Below are positions 9,054 through 18,765 of a DNA stretch of 64,000 bases, piece after piece. The position numbers were made by a program, and so were the translations under genes. The DNA comes from Streptomyces xanthophaeus (lineage in GTDB: Bacteria; Actinomycetota; Actinomycetes; Streptomycetales; Streptomycetaceae): the NCBI RefSeq assembly GCF_000725805.1, contig NZ_JOFT01000013.1:149626-213625 (forward strand), read 5' to 3'. Within the stretch, counting starts at the first letter, position 1; each line of letters begins with the position of its first letter. The notes under the pieces are model-generated. The model had not been told where the DNA came from and ran no database searches. It was given only the letters and a program-made list of their open reading frames with translations.

Positions 9054-10019
9054 TCAGCGCACCCGTCCGCGCGCCTTCAGGGGCACCGGCGGGAGTTGCG
9101 GAGCGGGGATCGGGGGGCCGTCGTAGCCCTTTACCTCGCCGTAGCGGGTGCCTTCCATCCAGTCCTTGCGGAACTGGACGATCTCCTCGTTGCTCCGGCC
9201 GATCCAGTTCCAGAACATGACGATCTCCTCCTCGAACGGTTCGCCGCCCAGGAGCATCAGGCCTGCGTCCGAGCTTGCCCGCAAGGGGAGTTCCGTGCGG
9301 CCGCAGCCGAGGTAGAGCATCGAACCCGGGAGGACCGGGACGCCGTCCACGTGGGCCTCGCCCGACATCGACAGGACCGCGTATTCGAAGTCCGGGTCGA
9401 GCGGGAGCCGGGTCTCGGTGCCCGCCGCGAGGGTCAGGTCCGCGCCGACGATCGGGCTGTACGCCGTACCGGGCGAGGTCGCCCCGTCCAGGGAGCCCAG
9501 GATGACCGTCGCCGTCAGCCCCGGGGCCGTGACCTGCGGGAGCTCGGCGTGGTGCTGGAAGTGCGGAGCCACGTCCCGGTGGGCGTCGGGCAGGGCCACC
9601 CACAGCTGGGCCCCGTGCAGCAGGCGCGCGTGCGGGCGCGGGCTCTCCTCGGAGTGGCTGATTCCGCGGCCGGAGGTCATCAGGCCCAGCTCGCGGGGCC
9701 TGATCGTCTCCAGGCTGCCGACGCTGTCGCGGTGCAGGACCTCGCCCTCGTGCAGCCAGCTCACCGTCTGGAGCCCGGAGTGCGGATGCGGGGCGACCTG
9801 CATGCCCGGCTCGTCGGCGATGTCGTCGGGGCCGTAGTGGTCCACGAAGCACCAGGCGCCCACCATGCGGCGGCCCAGGTTCGGCAGGAGTCGGCGGACC
9901 TCGGTGGATTCCCCGAGCTTGACGGTGCGCGGGCTCAGGAGCTCGCGCACCGGTTCGGCCACGACGAATCCGCGGCCGCCGCAGGCGGAGAGAGCGGGCT
10001 GGCGATCGAGATTGCTCAT
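9054..10019 (-). CDS. pirin family protein
   Basis: The 321-residue protein has the bicupin layout of pirins. The N-terminal cupin holds the metal-binding phrase HPHSGLQTVSWLHEGEVLHRD and the conserved SGRGISHSEE segment. The C-terminal cupin includes GSMLYLGCGRTELPL and the usual tail FWNWIGRSNEEI. Pirins bind iron and act as redox-responsive cofactors or quercetinase-like dioxygenases; the role in Streptomyces is uncertain. It is divergent from the TPR gene at 10126, with ~105 bases between them for both promoters. Confidence 0.92.
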   Translation of the reverse strand: MSNLDRQPALSACGGRGFVVAEPVRELLSPRTVKLGESTEVRRLLPNLGRRMVGAWCFVDHYGPDDIADEPGMQVAPHPHSGLQTVSWLHEGEVLHRDSVGSLETIRPRELGLMTSGRGISHSEESPRPHARLLHGAQLWVALPDAHRDVAPHFQHHAELPQVTAPGLTATVILGSLDGATSPGTAYSPIVGADLTLAAGTETRLPLDPDFEYAVLSMSGEAHVDGVPVLPGSMLYLGCGRTELPLRASSDAGLMLLGGEPFEEEIVMFWNWIGRSNEEIVQFRKDWMEGTRYGEVKGYDGPPIPAPQLPPVPLKARGRVR

Positions 10020-10125
10020 GCGGACAACCTAGTCCTGCCGCGGCAGCCGCGTGAGGCGGAATGTTCCGCCTCAGAAGCGTGTTGGAGCCACCGGAACACA
10101 GCACCCGGACGGCGGAAGGAACGCG

Positions 10126-10476
10126 ATGGACACGGCGACGGCGTACTTCGGGCACGGGACGCCCGCCGAGCGGTGGGAACGTGCCCAGCTCTTCTTCGAG
10201 GCGAAGGAGTACGCGACGGCCGCCCGCATCCTGGACCCGCTCGCGGGCGAAGCCCCGGAGCAGCTGGCGCCCCGGCTGCTGCTGGCCCGCGCCTACTACC
10301 ACTCGGCGCAGCTCACAAGGGCGGAGCGCGAGCTGCGCGCCATCCTGGAGCGCTGGCCGGTGGAGGACTACGCGCAGCTGATGCTCGGCCGGACCCTGGA
10401 GCGCAGCGGCCGGGCGGACGAGGCGCGCCCGTTCCTGCGGGTCGCCGCGGCGATGGCCGGGGAGTTCCCCGAGTAG
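10126..10476 (+). CDS. tetratricopeptide repeat protein
   Basis: Start ATG 10126 has GGAAGGA seven bases upstream. The 116-aa protein is all-helical with about two and a half TPR units: AQLFFEAKEYATAARILDPL, LLLARAYYHSAQLTRAEREL and LMLGRTLERSGRADEARPFL. There is no signal peptide. It probably serves as a small adaptor; partner unknown. It lies upstream of the RlmG-like gene with a 90-base gap, so co-transcription is possible but not shown. Confidence 0.85.
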   Translation: MDTATAYFGHGTPAERWERAQLFFEAKEYATAARILDPLAGEAPEQLAPRLLLARAYYHSAQLTRAERELRAILERWPVEDYAQLMLGRTLERSGRADEARPFLRVAAAMAGEFPE

Positions 10477-10566
10477 GTCCCGGGGTGCGCCCGGCGATCG
10501 ACCTGAGCGCGGCTCGGCCCCGCCCATGCGGGGTCGGGCCGCCGCCTCGGTTAGCCTGGGGCCACG

Positions 10567-11769
10567 ATGAACCGTCTGACCACGCCTTACGGCTCCTACG
10601 AGCTCACCCGCTTCCCCGAGGACCCGCGCGACCGGCTCCGCGCCTGGGACGCCGCCGACGAGTACCTCCTGCGCCACCTCGAATCCGGTACCGGGGAGCG
10701 TGGTCCGGTGGACCTCGCGGCGGCCGGCCAGATCACCGTGCTCGGGGACCGGTGGGGGGCGCTGACGACGGCGCTCGCCGCCTTCCGGCCGACGCAGATC
10801 ACCGACTCCTCCCTGGCCCGCTCCGCCACCGCGGCGAACCTGGACCGGGCCGGGATCGGGACGTCCAAGGCCACGGTGACCCTGCTGACCTCGCAGGACC
10901 CGCCGCCCGAGCGGATCGACGTCCTGCTGGTCCGCGTACCGAAGAGCCTGGCGCTGCTGGAGGACCAGCTGTACCGGCTGGCGCCGCACGTGCACGCGGG
11001 CACGGTCGTCATCGGTACCGGCATGGTCAAGGAGATCCACACCTCCACGCTGCGCCTCTTCGAGAAGATCCTCGGGCCGACGAAGACCTCCCTCGCGGAC
11101 AAGAAGGCCCGGCTGATCTTCTGCACCCCCGGTGCTCCGGGCGCGGTCCGCCCCACGGGTGCCGGGCCCTGGCCCGTGACGTACACGGTGGACGAGGACG
11201 GGGGCTCGGGTGCCGGGCTGACCGTCGTCAACCACGCCGGGATCTTCTGCGCGGACCGCCTCGACGTCGGCACCCGGTTCTTCCTGCAGAACATCCCGAC
11301 CAACACCGACGGCGCCCGGGTCGTGGACCTCGGCTGCGGCAACGGTGTCGTCGGTACGGCGGTCGCGGTCGCCGACCCGGACGCCGAGGTCGTCTTCACC
11401 GACGAGTCCTACCAGGCGGTCGCCTCCGCTCGGGCGACGTACAAGGCGAACGTGCGCGAGGGCCGGCGGACCGCCGAGTTCCATGTCGGCGACGGGGTGG
11501 CCATGCTGGATCCCGGTTCGGTGGACCTGGTGCTGTGCAACCCGCCGTTCCACTCCCACCAGGCCACGACCGACGCGACGGCGCTGCGGATGTTCGCCCA
11601 GTCGCGCAAGGTGCTGCGGCCCGGCGGCGAGCTGTGGGTGGTCGCCAACCGGCACATGGGCTACCACACGCACCTGCGGCGGCTCTTCGGCAACAGTGAA
11701 GTCACCGCCAGCGAGCCGAAGTTCGTGGTCCTGCGCGCGGTCAAGCAGGAGCGTCCGCGCCCTATGTGA
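10567..11769 (+). CDS. class I SAM methyltransferase, RlmG/RsmC-like
   Basis: The 400-aa protein has an N-terminal inactive methyltransferase-like domain (1-~210) and a C-terminal catalytic MTS domain. The latter carries the SAM loop DLGCGNG (254-260) and the N2-guanine/adenine signature CNPPF (324-328). This two-domain layout and length match RlmG, which methylates G1835 of 23S rRNA; RsmC (16S G1207) is the alternative. The substrate cannot be decided from sequence alone. It ends 28 bases before the MerR start. Confidence 0.85.
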   Translation: MNRLTTPYGSYELTRFPEDPRDRLRAWDAADEYLLRHLESGTGERGPVDLAAAGQITVLGDRWGALTTALAAFRPTQITDSSLARSATAANLDRAGIGTSKATVTLLTSQDPPPERIDVLLVRVPKSLALLEDQLYRLAPHVHAGTVVIGTGMVKEIHTSTLRLFEKILGPTKTSLADKKARLIFCTPGAPGAVRPTGAGPWPVTYTVDEDGGSGAGLTVVNHAGIFCADRLDVGTRFFLQNIPTNTDGARVVDLGCGNGVVGTAVAVADPDAEVVFTDESYQAVASARATYKANVREGRRTAEFHVGDGVAMLDPGSVDLVLCNPPFHSHQATTDATALRMFAQSRKVLRPGGELWVVANRHMGYHTHLRRLFGNSEVTASEPKFVVLRAVKQERPRPM

Positions 11770-11797
11770 CCTGCCGGTACGTCCTACACTCTGCCGC

Positions 11798-12607
11798 GTG
11801 AGCAGCCAGGCGGAGCATGACGGGGACCGAGCAGTCGGATCGAGCGGGGACGGGAGCGGTGGCGTCGGTCCGGGCGGGGACGTCGGCGGGCGCTACCGCC
11901 GGGAGGACGTGGCCCGGGCGGCCGGGGTCAAGGTGCGCAACCTGCGCTACTACCAGGAGCGCGGGCTGCTCCCGCCGCCCCGCCGCGAGGGCCGGATCGC
12001 CTGGTACTCCGACGACCACCTCACCCGGCTGCGCCTGATCAGCGACCTGCTGGGGCGCGGTTACACCGTGAACGGCATCGCGGAGCTGCTGCACGCCTGG
12101 GAAGAGGGCGGCGGCCTGTCCCGACTGCTGGGCCTGGAACGGGAGATGACCCGGGACTGGGTGCAGGAGGAACCGGTCACGATGACCCGCGCGCAGCTGC
12201 GGGAGCTGTTCGGCCCGACCGCCACGGCCGCGGACACCCGGCGGGCGGCGGAGCTGGGGTACGTGACGGTCGACGGGGACCTGGTCACCTATTCGAGCCG
12301 GCGGCTGCTGGAGGCGACGCTCACGCTGGTGCGGCAGGGGGTGCCGCTCGCGGAGATCCTGGACGCGGGGGACTTCCTGCAGACGCAGGCGGCTGCGCTC
12401 GCGGACCGCTTCGTGGGGCTGTTCAGGCGGCATGTGATCGGTGCGGAGGGGCTGGAGCAGCTTTCGGCCAGCCAACTCCAGCACGTCACGCGGGCGGTGG
12501 CCGCCCTGCGTCCGGTGGCCGGCGAGGTCGTGGCCACGGAGTTCGCGCGGGCGATGGCCCGGCGGGTCGACGAGGAAGTCGCGGAACTGCTGCGTACGGA
12601 GCAGTAG
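11798..12607 (+). CDS. MerR family transcriptional regulator
   Basis: GTG 11798 is the first start after the upstream stop. A Gly-rich leader (~28 residues) precedes the MerR winged HTH: YRREDVARAAGVKVRNLRYYQERGLLPPP and the wing RIAWYSDDHLTRLRLISDLL. The long C-terminal part (~170 residues) is helical, with no metal-binding cysteines, so an organic-ligand or degenerate effector domain is likely. The total of 269 residues is longer than classical MerR. The target could be its own promoter; no operator was identified. Confidence 0.88.
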   Translation: MSSQAEHDGDRAVGSSGDGSGGVGPGGDVGGRYRREDVARAAGVKVRNLRYYQERGLLPPPRREGRIAWYSDDHLTRLRLISDLLGRGYTVNGIAELLHAWEEGGGLSRLLGLEREMTRDWVQEEPVTMTRAQLRELFGPTATAADTRRAAELGYVTVDGDLVTYSSRRLLEATLTLVRQGVPLAEILDAGDFLQTQAAALADRFVGLFRRHVIGAEGLEQLSASQLQHVTRAVAALRPVAGEVVATEFARAMARRVDEEVAELLRTEQ

Positions 12608-12717
12608 GAGTCGGCCGAAAAGGTGCGCTCGCACAACCTTGCCAACCGCCATTGGCACTCTTACATTCAACTCGTCGGTAACAACAAAGGTGCACAGCCG
12701 AAATAAGGGACGATCTC

Positions 12718-14521
<1,804 letters not shown>

Positions 14522-14550
14522 CCGGTCCGCCCGTCAGCCGGCTGCGCAAA

Positions 14551-14588
14551 GGCCCGCCGGTCCCGGAGGTTTCCGGGACCGGCGGGCC
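14551..14588. terminator. bidirectional factor-independent terminator
   Basis: A perfect 17-bp stem (GGCCCGCCGGTCCCGGA at 14551-14567 against 14572-14588) with a four-base GGTT loop. It lies between the convergent secreted-protein gene (stop 14521) and the acylase gene (end 14605), so it can serve both. As is common in Streptomyces, no strong U tract follows. Confidence 0.9.
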
Positions 14589-14604
14589 CCCGCGCGTGCA
14601 CGCC

Positions 14605-17364
14605 TCAGCGGTGGGACGGGAACTCCACCACCTGCTGGTAGGTGGGCCGGTTCTGCCAGTTGATCTGCGGGTGGGCCAGTCCGCCGACCGGCCGCTGCAC
14701 GACCGAGTCGGCGCACCACTGGTTGCCCGCCGCGCAGGTCCCGTCCGCGGGGTAGACGGCGGCGGGGGTGGCCGCCGCGGCCTGCTTCAGGGTCACCGTC
14801 ATCGCCTCGCGGCAGGCGATGAGCGCTCCGCCCCCGCAGAACACCTGGGGCGGCGGGTCGGCGACCGGGCGTCCGAGCACCATGCGCAGGTCCTCGTCGA
14901 CGTAGCTCCACCAGCCGTACTGAAAGGCGGACCCGGCGTGCGAACCGGTGGGCCCATGACCCGCGTTGGGAGCCTCGTCGACGCTCAGTGAGGCGCGCAG
15001 GGCGTCGTAGAGCGGGACGCCGAGGCCCGGTCGGAAGGCGGCCTCGACGAGCAGCGGCCACCAGGCGTCCATGATCCTGACGGCGTCGGCGTGCGCGTAC
15101 GTCTTCGAGCCCCGGGCGGTCTCCTTGCGCTGGGCGCCGCCCGCCAGCCAGGCGGCGAGCTTGTCGGCCGCCGCCGTCACCGCGGGATCGGTGCCGGGAC
15201 CGCTGCGGAGCACGTCGAGCAGCTCGGGGAGCAGGTTCTCGGCCCGCAGGTCGGTGACCGCCGCTTCGGCCATGGCCCGGGTGAGCCCGGCCCGGGTCAC
15301 CCCGCTCGCCGCGACCAGCTGCTTGACCCGGCGGTCGAGGAGGTCGCCGCGGTGGACGGCGCCCATGCCGAAGCCGGCCGCGCTGTAGTCCTTGGCCTGC
15401 TTGTTGTTCCAGCTGACGTAGTAGTCCTGGCCGACGGACTGCGGGTGCTCGGCGGTTGGGGTGTACGCGGCGGTGTTCGCGGCGGGGTCGAAGCCCTGCC
15501 ACTCGTACGGCTGGCGGGCGTGCACGGGCAGGGCCGCGTCGACACCGGCGGGGCGGACCGGGTTGAGCCCGCTGTTGTAGTAGGCGGCCTCCCGCGAGTC
15601 GGCGTAGAACCAGTTGAAGGCGTAGCCGATGTGCTCGGCGGCCTGCTGGAAGCTGCGGGCGTCCTTGACGTGGGACGGGTCGTTCAGCATCTGGAAGCCG
15701 ATGATCGAGTCGGCCTCGTGGCGGTAGGTGGAGCGCAGCGAGGTGTAGGCGACGGGCTTGCCCGCGACCCTGGCGCGGTGGGTGACGACGCCGTAGTGGG
15801 TGCGCAGGACCTGCATCCGGTAGGAGCCGGCCGGGGTGGCGTCGGCGACCGACGGCTTCCAGGCGTTGGTGCGCTCCAGCTTCTCCATCGGCGTGCAGGT
15901 GCCGCGGTAGAGGTAGGAGGCGCTGGCCTTGGTGGGCGTGGCGCCGCCGGGCTCGCACAGTTCGACGGCGAAGGTGTCGGTGATGTCCTGGCCGGCGGAG
16001 GTGGCGCTCCAGGCGTAGTCCTGGCCGCGGCCGAGCTGGACGTACATGCTGACGCCCGCGAAGGAGGCCCCGCGGGCGCTGATGCCCGGTCCCTGCAGCT
16101 CCTGGAGCATGAGCAGCTGAGGTGCGAGGTAGCCGGTCTGCGGGCCGAAGACGGCTACGGGGTGGCCGCTCGCGGTGTGCGCGCCGGAGACGAGCAGGGC
16201 GTTGGACATGCTCTGCTTGACCGGCTTCGGGGGGTCGGCCGCGGCGGGTGCGGTGGCGGCCCCCGTACGGTCGTGGACGAGCTGCTCGGCGGTGACCGAG
16301 CCGGCGTCGGGCAGGGCCGTGCCCTGCGGGTCCGCGGGCTTCTGGGCGTACGGGAAGCTGGTGCCGTCGTGGACGGTGAGGACGGCCTCGGGGTCGTTGC
16401 GCTGGCGGAAGGACTCCCAGACCCGGGTGCCCTCCTCGACCCCGTACCGCTGCTGCGCGGCGAGCAGGGACAGCGCGGCCTGCACCTCGCCGCCTCCGCC
16501 GCCGCCGAAGAGGCCGCCGACGACGGAGGCCAGTGCGATCAGGTCGGTGAGCTTGAAGGGCTGGATCTCACCGGCGTTGGTGATCGAGTTGATGTGCCCG
16601 GTGAGCACGTACTCGCCGGGGAAGTAGCGGCCGTTCTTGGACTGGGTGCGGTAGGTGTTGATGCCGTCGATGTAGGCCTGCGCGTCCTCCATGGCCAGGC
16701 GTCCGCGCTCGCCGCCGGTGGTGCGGATCCGGTCCACCTGGGCCTGGAGGTCGGCCTCGGTGTACGGGGCCTGCGGCCAGAACTGCTGCTCCAGGCCCTG
16801 GTTGGCGAGGGCGCCGCCCGCGAAGGGGGTCAGGTCGCCGCGGCCGACGTGCCGGAAGAGGTCCATCTGCCAGAGCCGGTCCTGGGCGGCGGCGTAGCCC
16901 GCGCCGAAGGAGGTGCCGTAGCGGGTGGTGCCCTTGATGTGGGGGACACCGGTCTTCTTGTCACGGGTGATGGTGACGTCGGGGCGGGGGCTGGTGGTGG
17001 ACTCGACCTGGTCGGCGGGGACTCCGAACGAGGCCGTGTTGAAGAAGTCGTTGATCTTGGCGTCGGTGAGACCGGGGTAGCCGGCCACGAGGGAGTCGTA
17101 GCGGGCCAGTTGGTCGGAGGCGTGGGCGGGCATGGTGCCGAACGCCTTGTGCGCCAGGATCTGGGCGAGGGTGGCGTTGCCGTTCTGGCCGGGCGGCAGG
17201 ATGTCCGAGCACTGTCCGCCGCAGTGGTCGGCCACGGGCAGCGGTACGGGGTCGGCCGCGCCGAGGGCGGCGGCCGAGGGGGACAGGGGTGACAGCAGGG
17301 CGGCGCCGAGGGCGACCAGCCCGGCGGCGACGGCTGTTCTCAGGCGAGCGGTGGGGCGTCGCAT
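14605..17364 (-). CDS. secreted penicillin-acylase family (Ntn) hydrolase
   Basis: The 919-aa precursor has a signal peptide (residues ~1-37, ending AAALGAAD), an alpha-chain region and a spacer. The Ntn-hydrolase junction MSNALLVSG follows, with Ser387 as the predicted N-terminal nucleophile after autocleavage and Asn388 following it. Downstream are GPQTGY, the SATSAGQDITDTF segment and a long beta chain. Family members deacylate beta-lactams, acyl-homoserine lactones or lipopeptides. This one is longer than typical AHL acylases and its substrate is unknown. Cysteines in HCGGQC and CTPMEK suggest disulfides outside the cell. Confidence 0.88.
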   Translation of the reverse strand: MRRPTARLRTAVAAGLVALGAALLSPLSPSAAALGAADPVPLPVADHCGGQCSDILPPGQNGNATLAQILAHKAFGTMPAHASDQLARYDSLVAGYPGLTDAKINDFFNTASFGVPADQVESTTSPRPDVTITRDKKTGVPHIKGTTRYGTSFGAGYAAAQDRLWQMDLFRHVGRGDLTPFAGGALANQGLEQQFWPQAPYTEADLQAQVDRIRTTGGERGRLAMEDAQAYIDGINTYRTQSKNGRYFPGEYVLTGHINSITNAGEIQPFKLTDLIALASVVGGLFGGGGGGEVQAALSLLAAQQRYGVEEGTRVWESFRQRNDPEAVLTVHDGTSFPYAQKPADPQGTALPDAGSVTAEQLVHDRTGAATAPAAADPPKPVKQSMSNALLVSGAHTASGHPVAVFGPQTGYLAPQLLMLQELQGPGISARGASFAGVSMYVQLGRGQDYAWSATSAGQDITDTFAVELCEPGGATPTKASASYLYRGTCTPMEKLERTNAWKPSVADATPAGSYRMQVLRTHYGVVTHRARVAGKPVAYTSLRSTYRHEADSIIGFQMLNDPSHVKDARSFQQAAEHIGYAFNWFYADSREAAYYNSGLNPVRPAGVDAALPVHARQPYEWQGFDPAANTAAYTPTAEHPQSVGQDYYVSWNNKQAKDYSAAGFGMGAVHRGDLLDRRVKQLVAASGVTRAGLTRAMAEAAVTDLRAENLLPELLDVLRSGPGTDPAVTAAADKLAAWLAGGAQRKETARGSKTYAHADAVRIMDAWWPLLVEAAFRPGLGVPLYDALRASLSVDEAPNAGHGPTGSHAGSAFQYGWWSYVDEDLRMVLGRPVADPPPQVFCGGGALIACREAMTVTLKQAAAATPAAVYPADGTCAAGNQWCADSVVQRPVGGLAHPQINWQNRPTYQQVVEFPSHR

Positions 17365-17568
17365 GCGTGCTCCTCCGTGGGGGGCAGGAACCGGTCACGG
17401 GGAGGGTACTGGCGGGAACTACCACTCAGTAAGATGAACGACCGTCACTTTTCCGGCGGGGGTGCGGGGTGGGTGCGGGTGCGGTTCTCCGACCGGCTGG
17501 ACCGGCCGGACCGGTGCGCCGGGGAAATTGCGTTGCCCGGGCCGCGGCGCCGGGAGAGGCTTCCCGAC

Positions 17569-17874
17569 ATGTCACAGAGCACCGTGCAGTCCCCCACCGC
17601 AATTCCCGCTACGCAGCGGGACGTCGCCGACCTCTTCTCCGGCGGCCGCCTCAAGGCGATCCCGCGCAGGGCCGCCCGGCGCGAGCAGTTGCTCGTCCAC
17701 CTCGCGCAGACCCTCTTCGCGACGGACCGCGACTACACCGAGCCCGAGGTGAACGACGCGCTGCGCACGGTGCACGAGGACTGCTCCGCCCTGCGGCGCT
17801 ATCTGATCACCTCGGGCCTGTTGACCCGCACCCGCGACGGCAGCAGCTACCGGCGGGCCGTCACCACCCGGTAG
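17569..17874 (+). CDS. DUF2087 domain protein
   Basis: ATG 17569 follows GGGAGAGG (17551-17558). The 101-residue protein carries the DUF2087 pattern: GGRLKAIPRRAARREQLLVHLAQ, DRDYTEPEVNDALR, and DCSALRRYLITSGLLTR.RDGSSYRR. This resembles a small winged-helix fold sometimes attached to ArsR-type regulators; here it stands alone. The function is not established. Its 3' end overlaps the convergent phosphoesterase gene by 28 bases. Confidence 0.85.
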   Translation: MSQSTVQSPTAIPATQRDVADLFSGGRLKAIPRRAARREQLLVHLAQTLFATDRDYTEPEVNDALRTVHEDCSALRRYLITSGLLTRTRDGSSYRRAVTTR

Positions 17875-18626
17875 TGGGTCGTCAGCCGCCCCTCCTCCCC
17901 CAGCACGTGGAAGGCGACGGCGGGCGGCTCGTCCAGGTGCACGTGGTGGTCGGGCCCCTCCTGGGCCTCCCACGGGAGCCGTAGCGTGGAGACCACCCCC
18001 GGCGCCACGAGCAGCGGCCGCCCCGCGAAGGTGGTGGCCGCGGCGGTGTGGGCGTGCCCGCACAGGAACGCCGTCAGGTGCGGGTGCCGCTGCGCCAGCT
18101 CCGCGAGCCGTTCCTCCCCGAACATCCTGATCTCGTCGACGTAGGGCGTGTGCAGCGGTACGGGCGGGTGGTGGAAGCCGACCAGGACCGGGGTCCGGTG
18201 CGGGGTGCCGGCCAGGACCTCCTCCAGCCAGGCCAGCGTGGAGTCGGCGAGGAGGCCCTGGTGTTCACCGGGGACCGAGGAGTCGCAGACCGCGAGGACG
18301 AAGCCCTCGCCGCGCAGCACCTGGTCGACGGGCTCCGCCGACGGTGCGCCCGAGGGGTCCGGTTCCTCCCCCAGCAGGACCCGGCGGAAGGCCGCGCGTT
18401 CGTCGTGGTTGCCGGGGCAGAGGACCAGCGGGTGCCGCGAGACCAGCAGTTCGCGCGCCTCCTCGTACTCTGCGGCCTTGCCGTTGTCGGCTATGTCCCC
18501 GCTCACCAGGACTGCGTCCAGGTCGTACGGCAGGGCGTCCAGGTACTCCATCACGGCGCGGGTGCGGTCGGCTGCCCGCCCGTCGCCGTCGAGGTGGACA
18601 TCGCTGAGGTGGGCGATCACGATCAC
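17847..18626 (-). CDS. calcineurin-like metallophosphoesterase (CpdA/Icc-like)
   Basis: GTG 18626 is preferred because GAGAGG lies seven bases before it; a second GTG six bases later is also possible. The 259-residue enzyme has all five metal-site motifs in order: HLSDVHLDG, SGDIADNG, CPGNHDE, GFHHPP and CGHAHT. These fit class III cyclic-nucleotide phosphodiesterases of the CpdA group, which hydrolyse cAMP in some bacteria. Substrate is inferred from family only. It is divergent from the five-gene operon starting at 18766. Confidence 0.88.
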   Translation of the reverse strand: MIVIAHLSDVHLDGDGRAADRTRAVMEYLDALPYDLDAVLVSGDIADNGKAAEYEEARELLVSRHPLVLCPGNHDERAAFRRVLLGEEPDPSGAPSAEPVDQVLRGEGFVLAVCDSSVPGEHQGLLADSTLAWLEEVLAGTPHRTPVLVGFHHPPVPLHTPYVDEIRMFGEERLAELAQRHPHLTAFLCGHAHTAAATTFAGRPLLVAPGVVSTLRLPWEAQEGPDHHVHLDEPPAVAFHVLGEEGRLTTHYRVVTARR

Positions 18627-18765
18627 GGTGCGGCCTCTCTCCGGGAATGTGTACGCCCCATTCAACAGGGCCCGGCCGGCCCGCTCCCCGACACCCGGCG
18701 ACCCGTTGTCAGAGCCGCCGTCTACCCTTCGGACAACTGATCGCACGGGGACAAGGGGAGGCAGC

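Noticed and set aside
9034..11673. Very long minus-strand open frame (879 codons) across the pirin, TPR and methyltransferase genes
   Set aside because: Its only sensible stretches lie antisense to real plus-strand genes, and it is rich in Arg/Pro/Gly as GC-rich shadow frames are. The pirin gene lies in another frame.
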